A DNA stretch of 64,000 nt from Amoebophrya sp. A120 (taxonomy: Eukaryota; Sar; Dinophyceae; Syndiniales; Amoebophryaceae). The notes under the pieces were generated by a model. The model was not told the origin of the DNA. It ran no database searches and saw nothing but the letters and a program-made list of their open reading frames with translations. Every line of letters starts with the position of its first letter. Position 1 is the first letter of the stretch. The stretch covers positions 840,780-904,779 of the forward strand of contig CAJINV010000002.1 of NCBI GenBank assembly GCA_905178155.1, in the 5' to 3' direction. The position numbers and the translations under genes were made by a program. Positions 35,055-45,444 of the stretch are shown in pieces.

Positions 35055-37050
35055 CATCCACAAAACATATCCAGTGCAAAAGTATCGCACTCGTAGTATT
35101 AATTGCAATCATGCATTACAAATCTCCTTTCCAAGGTAAAACAGCATGACAAATCTTATTTCTCATGCTGAGCAAATTTGTCATGCGATTTATACTAGTA
35201 CGATACTTTTATTGCATTGCATAAAACAAACGCACGAGCAATATCATCAACTGCAACCTTTCCGTTTGTACCCTTTGCCGATGATTGTCTTCCAAATGTC
35301 GCCAATCTCGACCCGCGTCGTAGATATTCAAGAAATATTCGCTGTTTTCCTTTTTGAAAACATCAGTGGCAAAGTCCAAAACCCGGGTAAGTAGCTGCTG
35401 GCAATACTCAATATTCGCTTCCAAATTGTCCAGAGCGAGCTTCTTCTCCCGTGCTTCGCCTGAAAGATGCTGAAGACTGTTGTTGTTCCCTGTAGTTGTA
35501 CTTGTAACACCACCGGTCTGAGAAAAATTACCTCCTGGTTTGAACATCTCAAAATCTCGAAACAGCGAGTCCAAGATCGGGAACATCTTTTCCAGCATGC
35601 TCGCCACCAATTTTTTCCCGTGGGTCAACGAGTTTTGATCGTGGAGCTGGGCACTGGCGGGAAGCCTTTTCGTCTTATTGGACAAATTGTACCAAATATT
35701 ATAGTACAACCGCAGCGCCTGCGTTGTCGTCAAATTCGACATGGCAGGGCTCCCGGGAAGGTCCTGCAACTCCGTAACCCCTGGGAGTCCCTTGTAGCAT
35801 AAGACTAACCATGTCAACCGCCACAGCACGTCCTGCGCGTCTTGGTCGTTGGTGTCATTGTTCATGTTCATCGTATTGCTGTTGCTCAAGTCAGACGGGG
35901 ATGATAAAGTTGACGTGGGCGTCGTTGACGCGAGGGTAGACACCGCTTTTGTCAACGAGAGGATTATCTCATGGTAGATGATCTTGTCTCCGGCTGGGTT
36001 CGAGTTCGTGCTGCCAGTACTATCAAATGCAAAAATGTCTGGGTCTGGAAGAGTGCAAGTTTGTCATGCTTGTCTGGCATGACTCGAGAATCTGTGTTGC
36101 ATAGGCACGAAAGAGCCATCCTAACTGTCATGCGAAAAGGCAGCTTGCCTTGCGGAATACGTAAGACATGGCAGCCACTACAAAATTTGTCATGCATAGC
36201 TGCGTATTGCGGCGCATCTATCATTCACTTTTAGCATTACAAGTTTCCAGACCCAGACATATTTGCATTTGATAAGTACTCGAAGCTGTGGTGTGATCCG
36301 CTGCGTTCATTTCCGCACCGGAAGTATAACAGTGCACAACTCCCCCTCTGCCTCATTTGTATAGCATGAACGGCAATACAAGCATCAGGAAGAGTGCCGG
36401 TCTTGCATGACAAATTTGCACTGGAGTACAGTGCTATTTGGGCTGCGAGATCTTGTCATGCAAACAGTGCCAACAGGCAAAGGGTGGATTGGGTATTTTG
36501 CATGACAAATGAGGGGGAGGGGGGGTTGTGCACTGTCATAGGAAGCGAGTTGCGCCGCGAAGTCTGGGTGATTGTCGCAGAGCCGGGACAAAATGTCTAG
36601 TAGTGTGTGGAGTTGCTCAAGTTTGAAATTTTTGAAGTTGATACCATGTTGCTGGTTTTGCTGCTGCATAACAAGATGAGTTATTCCCGCCTGCTGTTGT
36701 TGATGCTGTTGCACTTGGTTTATGAACGCGTCCCGGTACTCTTTCAACCTTCCCATCATGCTGCGAAAAATCGTGAGGATGATGTTTTTCATGTCGTTTG
36801 TGACGGTTTGCTTCGCGTTTAGCGGTAGTAGATCCATGATAACATCGTCGTTGTCTTGCAGCATAAAAGTCAGCATGGACAGTTGGTCTTCCAAAGGGCT
36901 CGTTGCTTGCTGCTGAGTACCATCGGCCAGGTTGAGCGCTGCATTTATTCCGCTTTGCTTCTTCTGCTTTTCCAAGTGGTCTTTTTGCTGGATTTGCTGC
37001 ACCACCATGGTGGTGGTGGTGCTGGAAGCGGCAGAGGCAGCGGCTGACAT
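35055..37050 (-). CDS. Gene H: unrecognised helical, Gln/Thr-rich protein
   Basis: Exons between elements are 37050-36541, 36324-36276, 36020-35224 and 35067-35055. It starts MSAAASAASSTTTTMVVQQI. Exon 1 encodes helical stretches (PLEDQLSMLTFMLQDNDDVI; NDMKNIILTIFRSMMGRLKE; a Gln/His run; LEQLHTLLDILSRLCDNHPD). Exon 3 encodes a Ser/Thr/Asn linker and a second helical part (WRLTWLVLCYKGLPGVTELQ; ALRLYYNIWYNLSNKTKRLP; LEANIEYCQQLLTRVLDFAT). The last exon, after an introner, contributes only the terminal Cys-Gly and stop. No motif recognised and no membrane segment. Alpha-solenoid-like content suggests a scaffold, but that is inference. Confidence 0.78.
35068..35223. mobile_element. Introner family B (gene H)
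   Basis: 156 bp. Ends TATCCAGTGCAAAAGTATCG and TTTTATTGCATTGCATA. TSD AAACA on both sides. It lies four codons from the stop; excision gives VRLF-CG then TGA. Confidence 0.9.
36021..36275. mobile_element. Introner family A (gene H)
   Basis: 255 bp. Ends TATCAAATGCAAAAATG and TATTTGCATTTGATA. TSD AGTAC on both sides. Excision gives TASST-GSTNSN. Confidence 0.92.
36325..36540. mobile_element. Introner family E (gene H)
   Basis: 216 bp. Inverted AGTGCACAACTCCCCCTC ends, outer TATAAC and TGTCATA. TSD GGAAG on both sides. Excision gives AAQLAS-GAEMN. Confidence 0.92.
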
Positions 37051-38022
37051 GATGCCGGGCGGCGGGGTGTCAGTGTATTAAAGCCGCTATTTCATTGCTT
37101 TTTCTTTTTGTAAGGAAAAACAATGTAGCAATAAAAACACCACTAGCGCGGCCGCCTTGCATCTGGCTTTTCTACTATTAAATAAAGGAAGTGTTTGTAT
37201 TGTTCCACGGGGTATTAAGTGCGAGGTGTGAAATAAACTTCCAAATAGTAGAAAGAATGGCGGCAGTAGCGATTTTCGATTGAAAAAACCAAAATACTCA
37301 AGTCCGCTGTGTAAAATTTCGGCGACAAGAAGTGCTAGCAATAGCAAACGAGAGCAAGTGTGAAAGGAGCCCGAAAAAAAGACGGATAAATGGTTGAAAA
37401 ACTTTATTCACTTCCAGACCATAGATTTCGTAAAAGTTTTCGAGTCTCTACCTTTATCGAGATTTCTGTTTCCGTTCGTGGTCCTGTTTATTTCGGTATT
37501 TTTTCGCAAAGACCACGAGCAGGTCTTTGCCAATTGATTTTGCAGCTTGGCTGCAGCTGAGTGAGGAATCTGCTTTGGCGTGATCCAGCACATTTCATGC
37601 GTGAAGATTAGCGTCGGTATATCTCCTATTTCATTCAGCAAGGTAGGATGAGTGGACTTTACGTCGTCCAAAGTGTTGCTCTAGAAGTTCCCGGTCGACG
37701 GTGTCTTTAATTTGCAGCAGGGGAACATCACGATAGACATCTATCAGTGTGACAGAGGAGGATGTACAGTCGCGCTTGGTAGGACGCAACTTTGTTCCGC
37801 ACCCTCCACGACCAGCGGCACTTGCAAAAATGCCACTTAGCGTTAGCACTGGTTTTCCAACATAGTATAACATAATTAGTCCTTCACAACTTCTGTATTC
37901 TCACCAGGTTCTTCGACGCAAGAAACTCATTTGTTGCACCTTGTTGCCTAATACGTCTGCGTGGTGAATAAATTTATTGTCTTTGAAAACAAAGCTGCGG
38001 CTGTACGCGAAAATTCTCTTTC
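37051..38022. other. Intergenic, genes H and I
   Basis: 972 bp. A minus-strand 80-codon frame at 37631-37873 (MLYYVGKPVLTLSGIFASAA start) could be a small gene, but it has no family match I know and codon use gives no support. Otherwise nothing seen. Confidence 0.4.
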
Positions 38023-39249
38023 TCAAATCACCGGCAACGTCCAGAGCGTATCTTTTTCCTCCTCTGGCGTCTCCGCCAGCATCTTCATATGCGTTGCAAA
38101 TATGTCTGGATCTGGAAACTTGTGATGCTGGTGGGAGAAAGACCAGCACACCTCAATTGGCTGCCAAGCATGACAAGTTTTGCAGATGCTTCAGCGTTGT
38201 CTATTCTGCATGACAAACCGGGCTTCTGCCTGAGAAAAGAACGGCGCTGTTTGGTAACGCGCAAGACAAACTTGAGAATCATGCTAGCAGAGCATGACAA
38301 ACCCTGCATCTATTTCCAGACCCAGACATATTTGCAATGCATACTTCAGTTGCAGCCCCAACAGCGTCTCTAACTCCGCGGCTTTCTGCTTGGCACCCTG
38401 CCTACTCGGAATGCTTGTCGTTGGCGAGTATGCATTGCAAATATGTCTGGGTCTGGAAGAATCCAAACTTGTCATGCAAACTCTGGATTACGCAAGAATC
38501 TGTGTTGCATGAAAGCCTCCAGAAGCTGTTCACTTTTTGAACTGCAAATAGCAAGCTTCTCATGCAGAGTCGGCATCAGGAGACCTGAACAAATCCGAGC
38601 TTCTCATGCTCTTGCGCGCATTCCAGAGCATCTGTGAGATCCAAAAGATGCATGACAAACTTGCAAACCCTTCCAGACCCCGACATGTTTGCAGTTGATA
38701 GTGAGCTCCTTGCGTCGATGTGCTTTGTTTGGTGCTCGGTGTACTGATTTAAAACCAGTTTCACCTTTTCTAGCCGGGATTTACTTTGAGAAGACGCGGT
38801 TTTCGCCGTGGTAGTCTCTTTCGACACTTTGTCTTGCATTTCCGTTGTAGTACCTGCTGCTTCTGCCCCCTGTACAACTTCTCCTGAAGTACTACTCGTA
38901 CCACAAGCCCCCGTGCTGGTTCCAGCAGCTGACACGGTGGATTCGATCGCCTGGTCTAGAATTTTCGCCTATTCTGTGCAAAAGTATCGTCCTCGTATTG
39001 CAAAATCACGCATTGCAAATCTTTTTCGTAAGGTAAATCCGCATTACAGATTTTATCTCTCATGCTAAGGAAATTTGTAATGCATTTCTAGAGTACTATA
39101 CTTTTGCAGTTCATATCACCAAATCCTCCACAAACCCCGCGTGTCGCAAATTCTGCTTCTCCAAATTGTCCGGCAAAACAAAAACTCGCCATACAGGACC
39201 AAGCAGTCGCGTTTAGAATTCTTTAGATTTCAACCACTGGTGGTTCCAT
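38023..39249 (-). CDS. Gene I: small unrecognised protein, 5' end unresolved
   Basis: Well-supported exons are about 39220-39116, 38969-38701, 38428-38344 and 38087-38023, joined through three introners in one frame. They read LPDNLEKQNLRHAGFVEDLV, KILDQAIESTVSAAGT, a Ser/Thr/Ala-rich stretch, VKLVLNQYTEHQTKHIDARS, then KAAELETLLGLQLKMLAETP and a stop after DTLWTLPVI. The 5' end is unclear. In this frame a stop lies just upstream at the edge of the 60-bp repeat, and there is no in-frame ATG. An ATG at 39249 (MEPPVVEI) is in another frame, as is an open stretch reaching back into the 3' end of gene J. Either an unseen splice joins them, or a base-level error separates what is really the tail of gene J. 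Confidence 0.6.
38088..38343. mobile_element. Introner family A, subtype with TATGCATTGC ends (gene I)
   Basis: 256 bp. Ends TATGCGTTGCAAATATG and CATATTTGCAATGCATA. TSD CTTCA on both sides. Excision gives GLQLK-MLAETP. Confidence 0.92.
38429..38700. mobile_element. Introner family A, mixed ends (gene I)
   Basis: 272 bp. One end TATGCATTGCAAATATG, the other CATGTTTGCAGTTGATA. TSD GCGAG/GTGAG (4 of 5). Excision gives DARSS-PTTSIP. Confidence 0.9.
38970..39115. mobile_element. Introner family B (gene I)
   Basis: 146 bp. Ends TATTCTGTGCAAAAGTATCG and CTTTTGCAGTTCATA. TSD TCGCC/TCACC (4 of 5). Excision gives VEDLVK-ILDQAI. Confidence 0.9.
39167..39226 (+). repeat. 60-bp dispersed repeat, copy 2
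   Basis: Identical to 32731-32790. Here it lies at the 5' edge of gene I, read from the other strand, where it supplies the codons just before LPDNLEKQN. Confidence 0.9.
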
Positions 39250-39304
39250 GGCGGACTTAAACTTATAGCTGTGCTTTAACTCGTCCGCACAGAGAATTCC
39301 AACC

Positions 39305-40985
39305 TCAAGCCCCCGGTACTTTCGCCAATTTCTTCCAGCTTTTCCCGCTGTTTTTCTTCGCCAGCGAGACCATCAACGATGCGTTTTTGTCCGTTAAATA
39401 CCACGTGCAATCGTCCACGTCGACGGAATCGAATAGAGAAGCTTTAAAAACCGAGACCTTGTCGTACAACACTTCTAAATTCTGCGTTTTAAAAACCACC
39501 TTGACTTTCTTTTTATCATAAGACGTCGGTTTGGTCTCCTGGTCCTCAAAGCTGATCGCCGACAGCGGGAAAGAAACTTCCAATTCTGATCCAGCGTCCC
39601 GCCACTCGTAGAGAATTGCGCCTTCGGATTTGTTGGTTGTCTCGACCCCGTCTTTCGTTCTATAAACGACGTTTTCTTTCGGGGAAGTGTCCTGACTTCC
39701 AGTTGTAATCGCCTGCTGCCCCATGCCAGGAAGGTTCATCAGGTTGGCGAGGTTCGGGTTCTGCTGCTGGTACTGTTGCTGCATGTCTTGCGCGGTCGAC
39801 TTGGTTTTGATTTGGTGCGCCGCAGCCTTGGCCCAGTCGCAGGTCAGGCTGTTGTTTTAGATTTCATGTTTGCAAATTTAAATTTGTGTTGCAGAAGACC
39901 ATCTGTCATGAACGAGAGTTAGTATTTTTACAGATCTGAACAGTTAGTTTATTACAGATCAAAAAAGATTCTGTTCCCAACATTGCAGCGAATCTAAATC
40001 ATCAAACATTTTCTATACCTCATATCCGTCAGTTTGAAATCCCTTCTCTTCCAAATGTCATCCTTCTCTGAATCTTCCACCCGACCTATCCTGAGTAAAA
40101 ACGTACCCACACCAGAGTCAGGATGAGGATTTTGCAACACAAACCTAGGAGTTTTGTGAGTCACGCATGACAAGTTGCACTATGCAGTGTAGTGCAGGTT
40201 AGCAAGTGCAGCCGCATCACAGATTCATCTGCTCATCCTGTTCACAGCATCACAAATTCCAAAACACGATTGGAAATGGCTCTCATGGGGATGCGCATTA
40301 CAAGTCTTCCTGTCTTTGCGAATCTGCATTACAACTCTGGTGTGGGTACGTTTTTACTCAGGATATGACCTAGAAACGCATCCCCGTGGAAAATCTGCCC
40401 GTAGCCGATTTGGTTCACAAAATCCGTGACCCGCGTATTTTTCGGGAGTTTTTTCGCGATGCCCTTATCGTCGACATAAACGTTCACGCCGATGTGCTTC
40501 GACTTTTCCGTTGGTAAACACAAAGGGAAGATGTCCACGGTTTGCATCAGGGTGATTTGTTCCATCATTTCCGGCGAGAGGTTGTTGATCTGGTCCGCGG
40601 AAATCCCCACATCGGGTTGTCCTTTTGCAGCAGCAGCCTTTCCCGCATCAGCAGCATTGTTGTTTTTCTTCGTATGAGAAAGCAGATTCTGCTTTAATAC
40701 GTCTTTATCCACGGTTGCGACCTCTCCGTCCACGTTCGCGGTGGATTTCGCGAAGTGTTTTTTCAGCAACTCAATAAACCCGTCTTCTCCTAGTTCCGCG
40801 ACGCCGTGGAATTCCAGTTCCTCAATCGGATCGGTTGCGACCGCGGGGACGTAGAGGTACTTGAAAGTGGAAGGTTTGGGCTTCGCCTCCGGGTCGTGGC
40901 CGGTGACTTCTTTGATATTGTCCAGCGTCATGTTGTGCAAGTCTTTCGCCATCTTGTCCATTGCGGGGGACGTGGTGGAGGGCAT
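39305..40985 (-). CDS. Gene J: CS-domain (p23/NudC-like) protein
   Basis: Exons are 40985-40366, 40085-40019 and 39848-39305. The N-terminal region (MPSTTSPAMDKMAKDLHNMT start) contains a distinct conserved-looking module: IFPLCLPTEKSKHIGVNVYV, then DDKGIAKKLP and GYGQIFHGDAFLG. The third exon encodes a Gln/Asn-rich linker and a CS domain: AILYEWRDAGSELEVSFPLS, KVKVVFKTQNLEVLYDKVSV, DDCTWYLTDKNASLMVSLAK, ending GKSWKKLAKVPGA. The Trp at the start of the fold and the TWYLTD...L...LAK strand order fit p23/NudC co-chaperones that assist Hsp90 or dynein clients. One family C introner and one GT-AG intron interrupt it. CS fold fairly sure; partner and precise role not. Confidence 0.75.
39849..40018 (-). 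other. GT-AG intron (gene J)
   Basis: 170 bp. Minus-strand start GTATAGAAAATG, end AAAACAACAG; joins KLTDM-SLTCDW in frame. Near its ends lie inverted TAGA...ATGTTTG motifs, so it may derive from an introner that gained GT-AG ends. Confidence 0.7.
40086..40365. mobile_element. Introner family C (gene J)
   Basis: 280 bp. TIR TATCCTGAGTAAAAACGTAC both ends. TSD CGACC/TGACC (4 of 5). It interrupts the codons after GDAFLG; excision restores VEDSEKDD in frame. Confidence 0.93.
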
Positions 40986-41988
40986 GATTTAGGCTATGTG
41001 TTTGGGTTTTCGAGAGATAAAAGATCGTGCTGTAGCGAAGATGAAAAGGGCTGCGTTAAAAAAGTTTGAAAAAAGAATCTGTATTACGGTAACAGGAGTA
41101 AAGAAGGGGACTTGTTTTTCCTGCGGCCGCGAATGCGTATCAAAAGCAGAACTAAATTTTAATGTATGCGTCGTTACAAGATCCTGTTGAAACAGAAACA
41201 GCTCGCAAATGAACTTGGTTTTCTTGTTCGGATCGCGGCAGCCGGGTCTGTAACATATCACGACCACGCAATCGGATCCATTTTGTACTTTTGCAGATCT
41301 GCTTGGAGGTATGATCGGTTTTATTGGATCCAAGTCAATTTTAAGAACCATTGTGTCCTGGTTCTTTAGATTGATCTTTTTTGGTTTGGTTTTTTCTTTT
41401 CGCACAAAATTTCTATCGCCTTTAGTAGAAGATGAGCTTGACGATCGCATTTCATCTCAGACCACCGCTTATCTTCATTGCTGTTTCTTGTACGTACTTG
41501 ATATCAGGCTGTTTAGATTTGTTCCTTCTGAAGGCTACTGAAGCTTTAATCAAATTTTGTACATACCTAAACGGGCAGACATTCCAAAACTAAACATCGT
41601 TTTTGCTAAAGATACAGATCCATTTCTCAAGTTGGTACAACACTACGGATACGCCTTGCTATTCTTAGATTTCTTTATTATTTGTACAGAAAGGGCTGGA
41701 GGAATTTACAATTTCTTCGATCGCGGTTATAGAGTGAGACACATAATATTAATAAAAACTCTGAAGACGTAATTTTGAAATAAAACGAAACTTCTAACTG
41801 TAATCGTAATGCGAAACTGAAACGGTAAACCTGTTTGTTATCTTTAGCGATTTAGAAAATCGAAATGCGTCTAGAACAGAACTGCAGTGTACTTGTACAA
41901 GACAGGCAGCGTTGTACTACCAGCCACTAAATCCTACAGTGAAAAGAACCGCGCCTTGCAGCGGTTCAACGACCGTCACAATCCCTAC
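40986..41988. other. Intergenic, genes J and K
   Basis: About 1 kb, AT-rich. Short plus-strand frames here are hydrophobic but lack any family motif. No repeat or introner seen. Confidence 0.5.
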
Positions 41989-44900
41989 CTACTTCCCGCC
42001 ACCACCATTCATGACACCAATCGACACCGTCCCTTCTCCATTTACATTTTCCGCTTTCGGCACGGCGTATTTTTCCGAGAAATACCGACAAAATTCCTTC
42101 GCCAGCTCGTCCCGGCAGAACTTTATGTCGCTGTAAATCACCTCGAGGATGTCCTGCTCGGATATGGCCTGCTCAAACGTGGTTACAATCTTAAGCGTTA
42201 CAATAGAATCTGGAATTTGTATTACATGAAGAGCATGATGAACGCAGAGAGAATTGAGCTTTTCGCAATACAAATTTTGCCGGATTTCAGGTGGGTTTGG
42301 GACTCCGAAACTCGTCATGCACAGTCCTATGATAGTAGGCTACCTAGATCATGCAGCTCTTGCATCACAGATTTCCAGATTCTATTGTAACAGTTGAGAT
42401 TGTAACGTCTGAGCGGGTCATATCGGAGATTTTAACTTTCGCAGCTGAATTCTTCCTCTCCATGTGCTGCCTCGTCGCATTCGTCAACAACTTCATTTTC
42501 GGCAAGTAGTAACTGTAGTAGTTTTCGCTCAGCCACGAGCAAACCTTTGCGTTCAGCGTGATTTCGTCTAATAAACCTTCCGCGGTTCTTCCGGCGGTGC
42601 CTTGCTCCAGAGAGATCGTGCTGTTTTGGAGCAAAGCCGTGTGCTTCTTCTATCCTGAGTAAAAACGTACCCACACCAGAGTCAAGATGGAAAATCTGCT
42701 AGACAAATCGGCCAACTTTGCTTGTTTCGCATGACAAATTTGGACGCGAAGTGTAGTGCTGTTTGAGCTAGTTCAGCAGCATTACAGATCTAGTCTTTCA
42801 TGCTGATTGGAGCATGACAAATTTCAAAACACCCTTAGAAAATGCTTCTCATGGGGCTCCGCATGACAAACATTTTAAGCATGCAGATTTGCATGACAAC
42901 TATGGTGTGGGTACGTTTTTACTCAGGATATCTTCATGTAGTTGACGATGTAGTCCCATGCTCTGCAAAAGTATCGTACTCGTAGTCGTACTAATTGCAA
43001 ATATACATGACAATCATCATCCTCATTCAAAACAGCATTACAAATTTTGTCATGCTGAGCTAATCTGTAATGCAATTTATGCTAGTACGTTACTTTTGCA
43101 CAGGATAAATCCAACAATTCCTCCTGTTCATCCAGCCGCATCTGACGGAGTTTTGCTTCTTTGTCTTGCTGCTCCGCGTCCGGAACTGCATTGGATTCTT
43201 CTTCTTGCACGTTCTGCATCAACTGTGTGGAGGTGTTCTTGGAATTTTGCGTGGAGGAAGAAGCCGTCGTTGGCGGATGGGAGGAAGAAGAAGACCTGGA
43301 TGATTGCAACAGAAGCAGATCACGAAGAAGCGTACCACCTGGAAGGTTGGAGGGCGGGAGGAAGACCATCATTTTTTCCTCCGACTGCTTAGTTGTCTTC
43401 GTGGCTTGCTCCTGATTCCGATCGCTCCACATGTTGTTATTTGTTTCGTCCCCGATATTAGGAGCACCAGAGCCAGACTGCCCCGTTTGCAGCTGCAGCT
43501 CGTGCCTCCCTGCTCCGGCGCGCGGCGTGGTTCTGTAATCTTCATCATACCCGAGCCCTGGCGGCGCCTCTGTAATTCTTCCCGGTACTGCAGCAGCACC
43601 AGCTGCACCATCTACTTTGCGTGCAGCATCGTCTACTTTGCGTGCGCGTTCCGCGGTATAATCATAACTGCTCGTGGTCCTCGGGTCGTAGTAGTTGAGC
43701 CGACCTCTTTGAACCCAGTCGAAAAAGTCCGGACCAGGATCGAAGAAGTATTCGACAGAGGACGTTTTTTTGACTGCAACAATAGTTCTTCGGCCGCAAG
43801 ATGTTGTGCCGCTTGTACTACTTGGTCCACCTTTTTCGTACCACCAGAACCAGTTACACGACGCGTACGACGGAGTGTGCTGGTCTTCTTGCCAAAGCCA
43901 AGCGTGGTAATTGTAGTTGTGCCCGTAGAAGTTTTTCATCTCCTTCTCCGGGAGGTGCATTTGATATTCCACCTCCCCCTGCTGTTGCAGCCGGTAGTTC
44001 CAGGGCGGAACCCACCGCTGTCTCTTCTTGGGAGAGACACTTTGGGAGTAGACACCTCCAGCTCCTCCGCAGTTATAATTAGCGTGTCGGCTGCTCGACG
44101 TTCCCGTCAATCCAGCGTAGATTTCATTTTTCGCGTACTTCTGTTGTTTGACGGCGGAAATTATGAACTGCAAAAGTATCGTACTCGTAGTAATTGCAGT
44201 CATGCATTACAAATCTTCTTCTTAAAGGTAAATCAGCATTACAAATTTTATCTCTCATGCTGAGGAAATTTGTAATGCATTTATACGAGTACGATACTTT
44301 TGCACAGGATAGAAATTGCTTCTTGCTGCTTCTGCTGTTTCTCCTTTTTCTCTTCCAGACTCTTCTCATCGAGCTCCGCGAGGAGGGAATCGAGGAGGGA
44401 CTTTTTAGGTTCATCTTCTGCTACAAGTTCATCATCTGCCGGTGGGAACAACGTGCTGCTAGCAGCTTCTGCTTCTGGAGCGCGCACCACTTCTACTTCA
44501 TCTTCATCCGTACGAGACGATGAACCAGCACTTTGTTGCAACAGGTGTAGGATCGAGATGTGTTGCGATTGTTCCGGAGGAATGACATCATCCTGTTTTT
44601 CGGGTTCTCTTTCTTCTACGAAGACTTCAAGCTGCCCCGGTTCGACACCCACATAATTTTCGTTAGCCACAGAAGCGGCATCTCGACGTTGTTCAACACT
44701 GGAAGTGCAACTACTCGACGCATGAGACGGTCCTGGAGGCAGGGTGGAAGTCGTGGGTTCTTTCGCAAAAACTTTGGTGCTTATTTCCCCTTCTCGTCCT
44801 TCACCTTTCTTCAATTTCTCCGCAAGCTGCACCCCAAAAATCTTCGCTGTTTCATCCGCGGTCGCAGCCACCGGCGAGCTGGTGGTGCGGAAGAAGTGAC

Positions 44901-45444
44901 AGGTGGAATCCGAGAGTTGCAGCATGAAACGCGGCCGCTCTTTCAATTCTTGCCCTGCTGTTCCCTCAGCTGCGACTGGTGCGGACTCCCTGCTAATAAA
45001 CAACCCCGTCGTGGTTCCGCAGCGCGGCTCTTTGATCGAGTTGCGTAAAACATTCGTTTTTAAATTCAAAGCGACACACTCCTGCAGTTCCCGCTTTGCT
45101 ACAGGCACGGATTTCTTATTTCTGCCGCTCTTCACGCCACCGCCATCAGAGGGGGCATCTTTACTTTTCTTGCCCGTGGTGGTCGCAATTACGGTCGAAG
45201 CAGAAATTGTCGGCTCGGAGGTGAAGTGTTTCTGCTGCGCGTCAAGGCTAGTTTTCGATCCGTTTGTTGCGAAGCTGCTTCCGGAAGATTGTTTCGAAGA
45301 AGAGCTCTTCTTGCTGCCAGTATTGCTGCTCGACTTCCTTGAGCTACACACCGTTTGCCAGTCATCAGTGTCCTCCCGCGCGACGTGAGTCTGGAGGTTG
45401 AAGAGAAATTGTTCCGCCGTCGTGGCTTGTTCTTGATGTTCCAT
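41989..45444 (-). CDS. Gene K: unrecognised Ser/Gln-rich protein
   Basis: Exons are 45444-44312, 44161-43108, 42956-42931, 42650-42392 and 42189-41989. The ATG at 45444 gives MEHQEQATTAEQFLFNLQTH; the frame stays open 321 bp further upstream. Residues 1-375 are Ser/Lys/Glu-rich and end in a coiled-coil-like Glu/Lys/Gln run. Exon 2 has an aromatic-rich patch (NFYGHNYNYHAWLWQEDQHT; CNWFWWYEKGG; YFFDPGPDFFDWVQRGRLNY) and a Gln/Glu-rich helix (LRQMRLDEQEELLD). The third exon contributes only about 7 codons. The C terminus is helical (FEQAISEQDILEVIYSDIKF). No domain recognised. Confidence 0.77.
42190..42391 (-). mobile_element. Introner-like intron with GT-AG ends, family H (gene K)
   Basis: 202 bp. 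Minus-strand start GTTACAATAGAATCTGGAAA and end CCAGATTCTATTGTAAC plus GCTTAAG form a strong TIR that extends outward over TTACAATCT on each side, into the exons. As a GT-AG intron it joins SDVTIST-IVTTFEQ in frame. Only copy seen. Confidence 0.75.
42651..42930. mobile_element. Introner family C (gene K)
   Basis: 280 bp. TIR TATCCTGAGTAAAAACGTAC. TSD TCTTC on both sides. Closely alike to 13622-13901 over long stretches. Excision gives VNYMKK-HTALLQ. Confidence 0.94.
42957..43107. mobile_element. Introner family B (gene K)
   Basis: 151 bp. Ends CATGCTCTGCAAAAGTATCG and ACTTTTGCACAGGATA; the left end has C for the usual first T. TSD AGTCC/AATCC. Only 26 bp from the neighbouring family C element. 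Confidence 0.88.
44162..44311. mobile_element. Introner family B (gene K)
   Basis: 150 bp. Ends TATGAACTGCAAAAGTATCG and GATACTTTTGCACAGGATA. TSD GAAAT on both sides. Excision gives QQEAIS-AVKQQK. Confidence 0.94.

Noticed and set aside
37631-37873. 80-codon minus-strand frame as a gene
   Set aside because: No homology known to me, no introner evidence and no distinct codon use. Left as a note within the intergenic entry.
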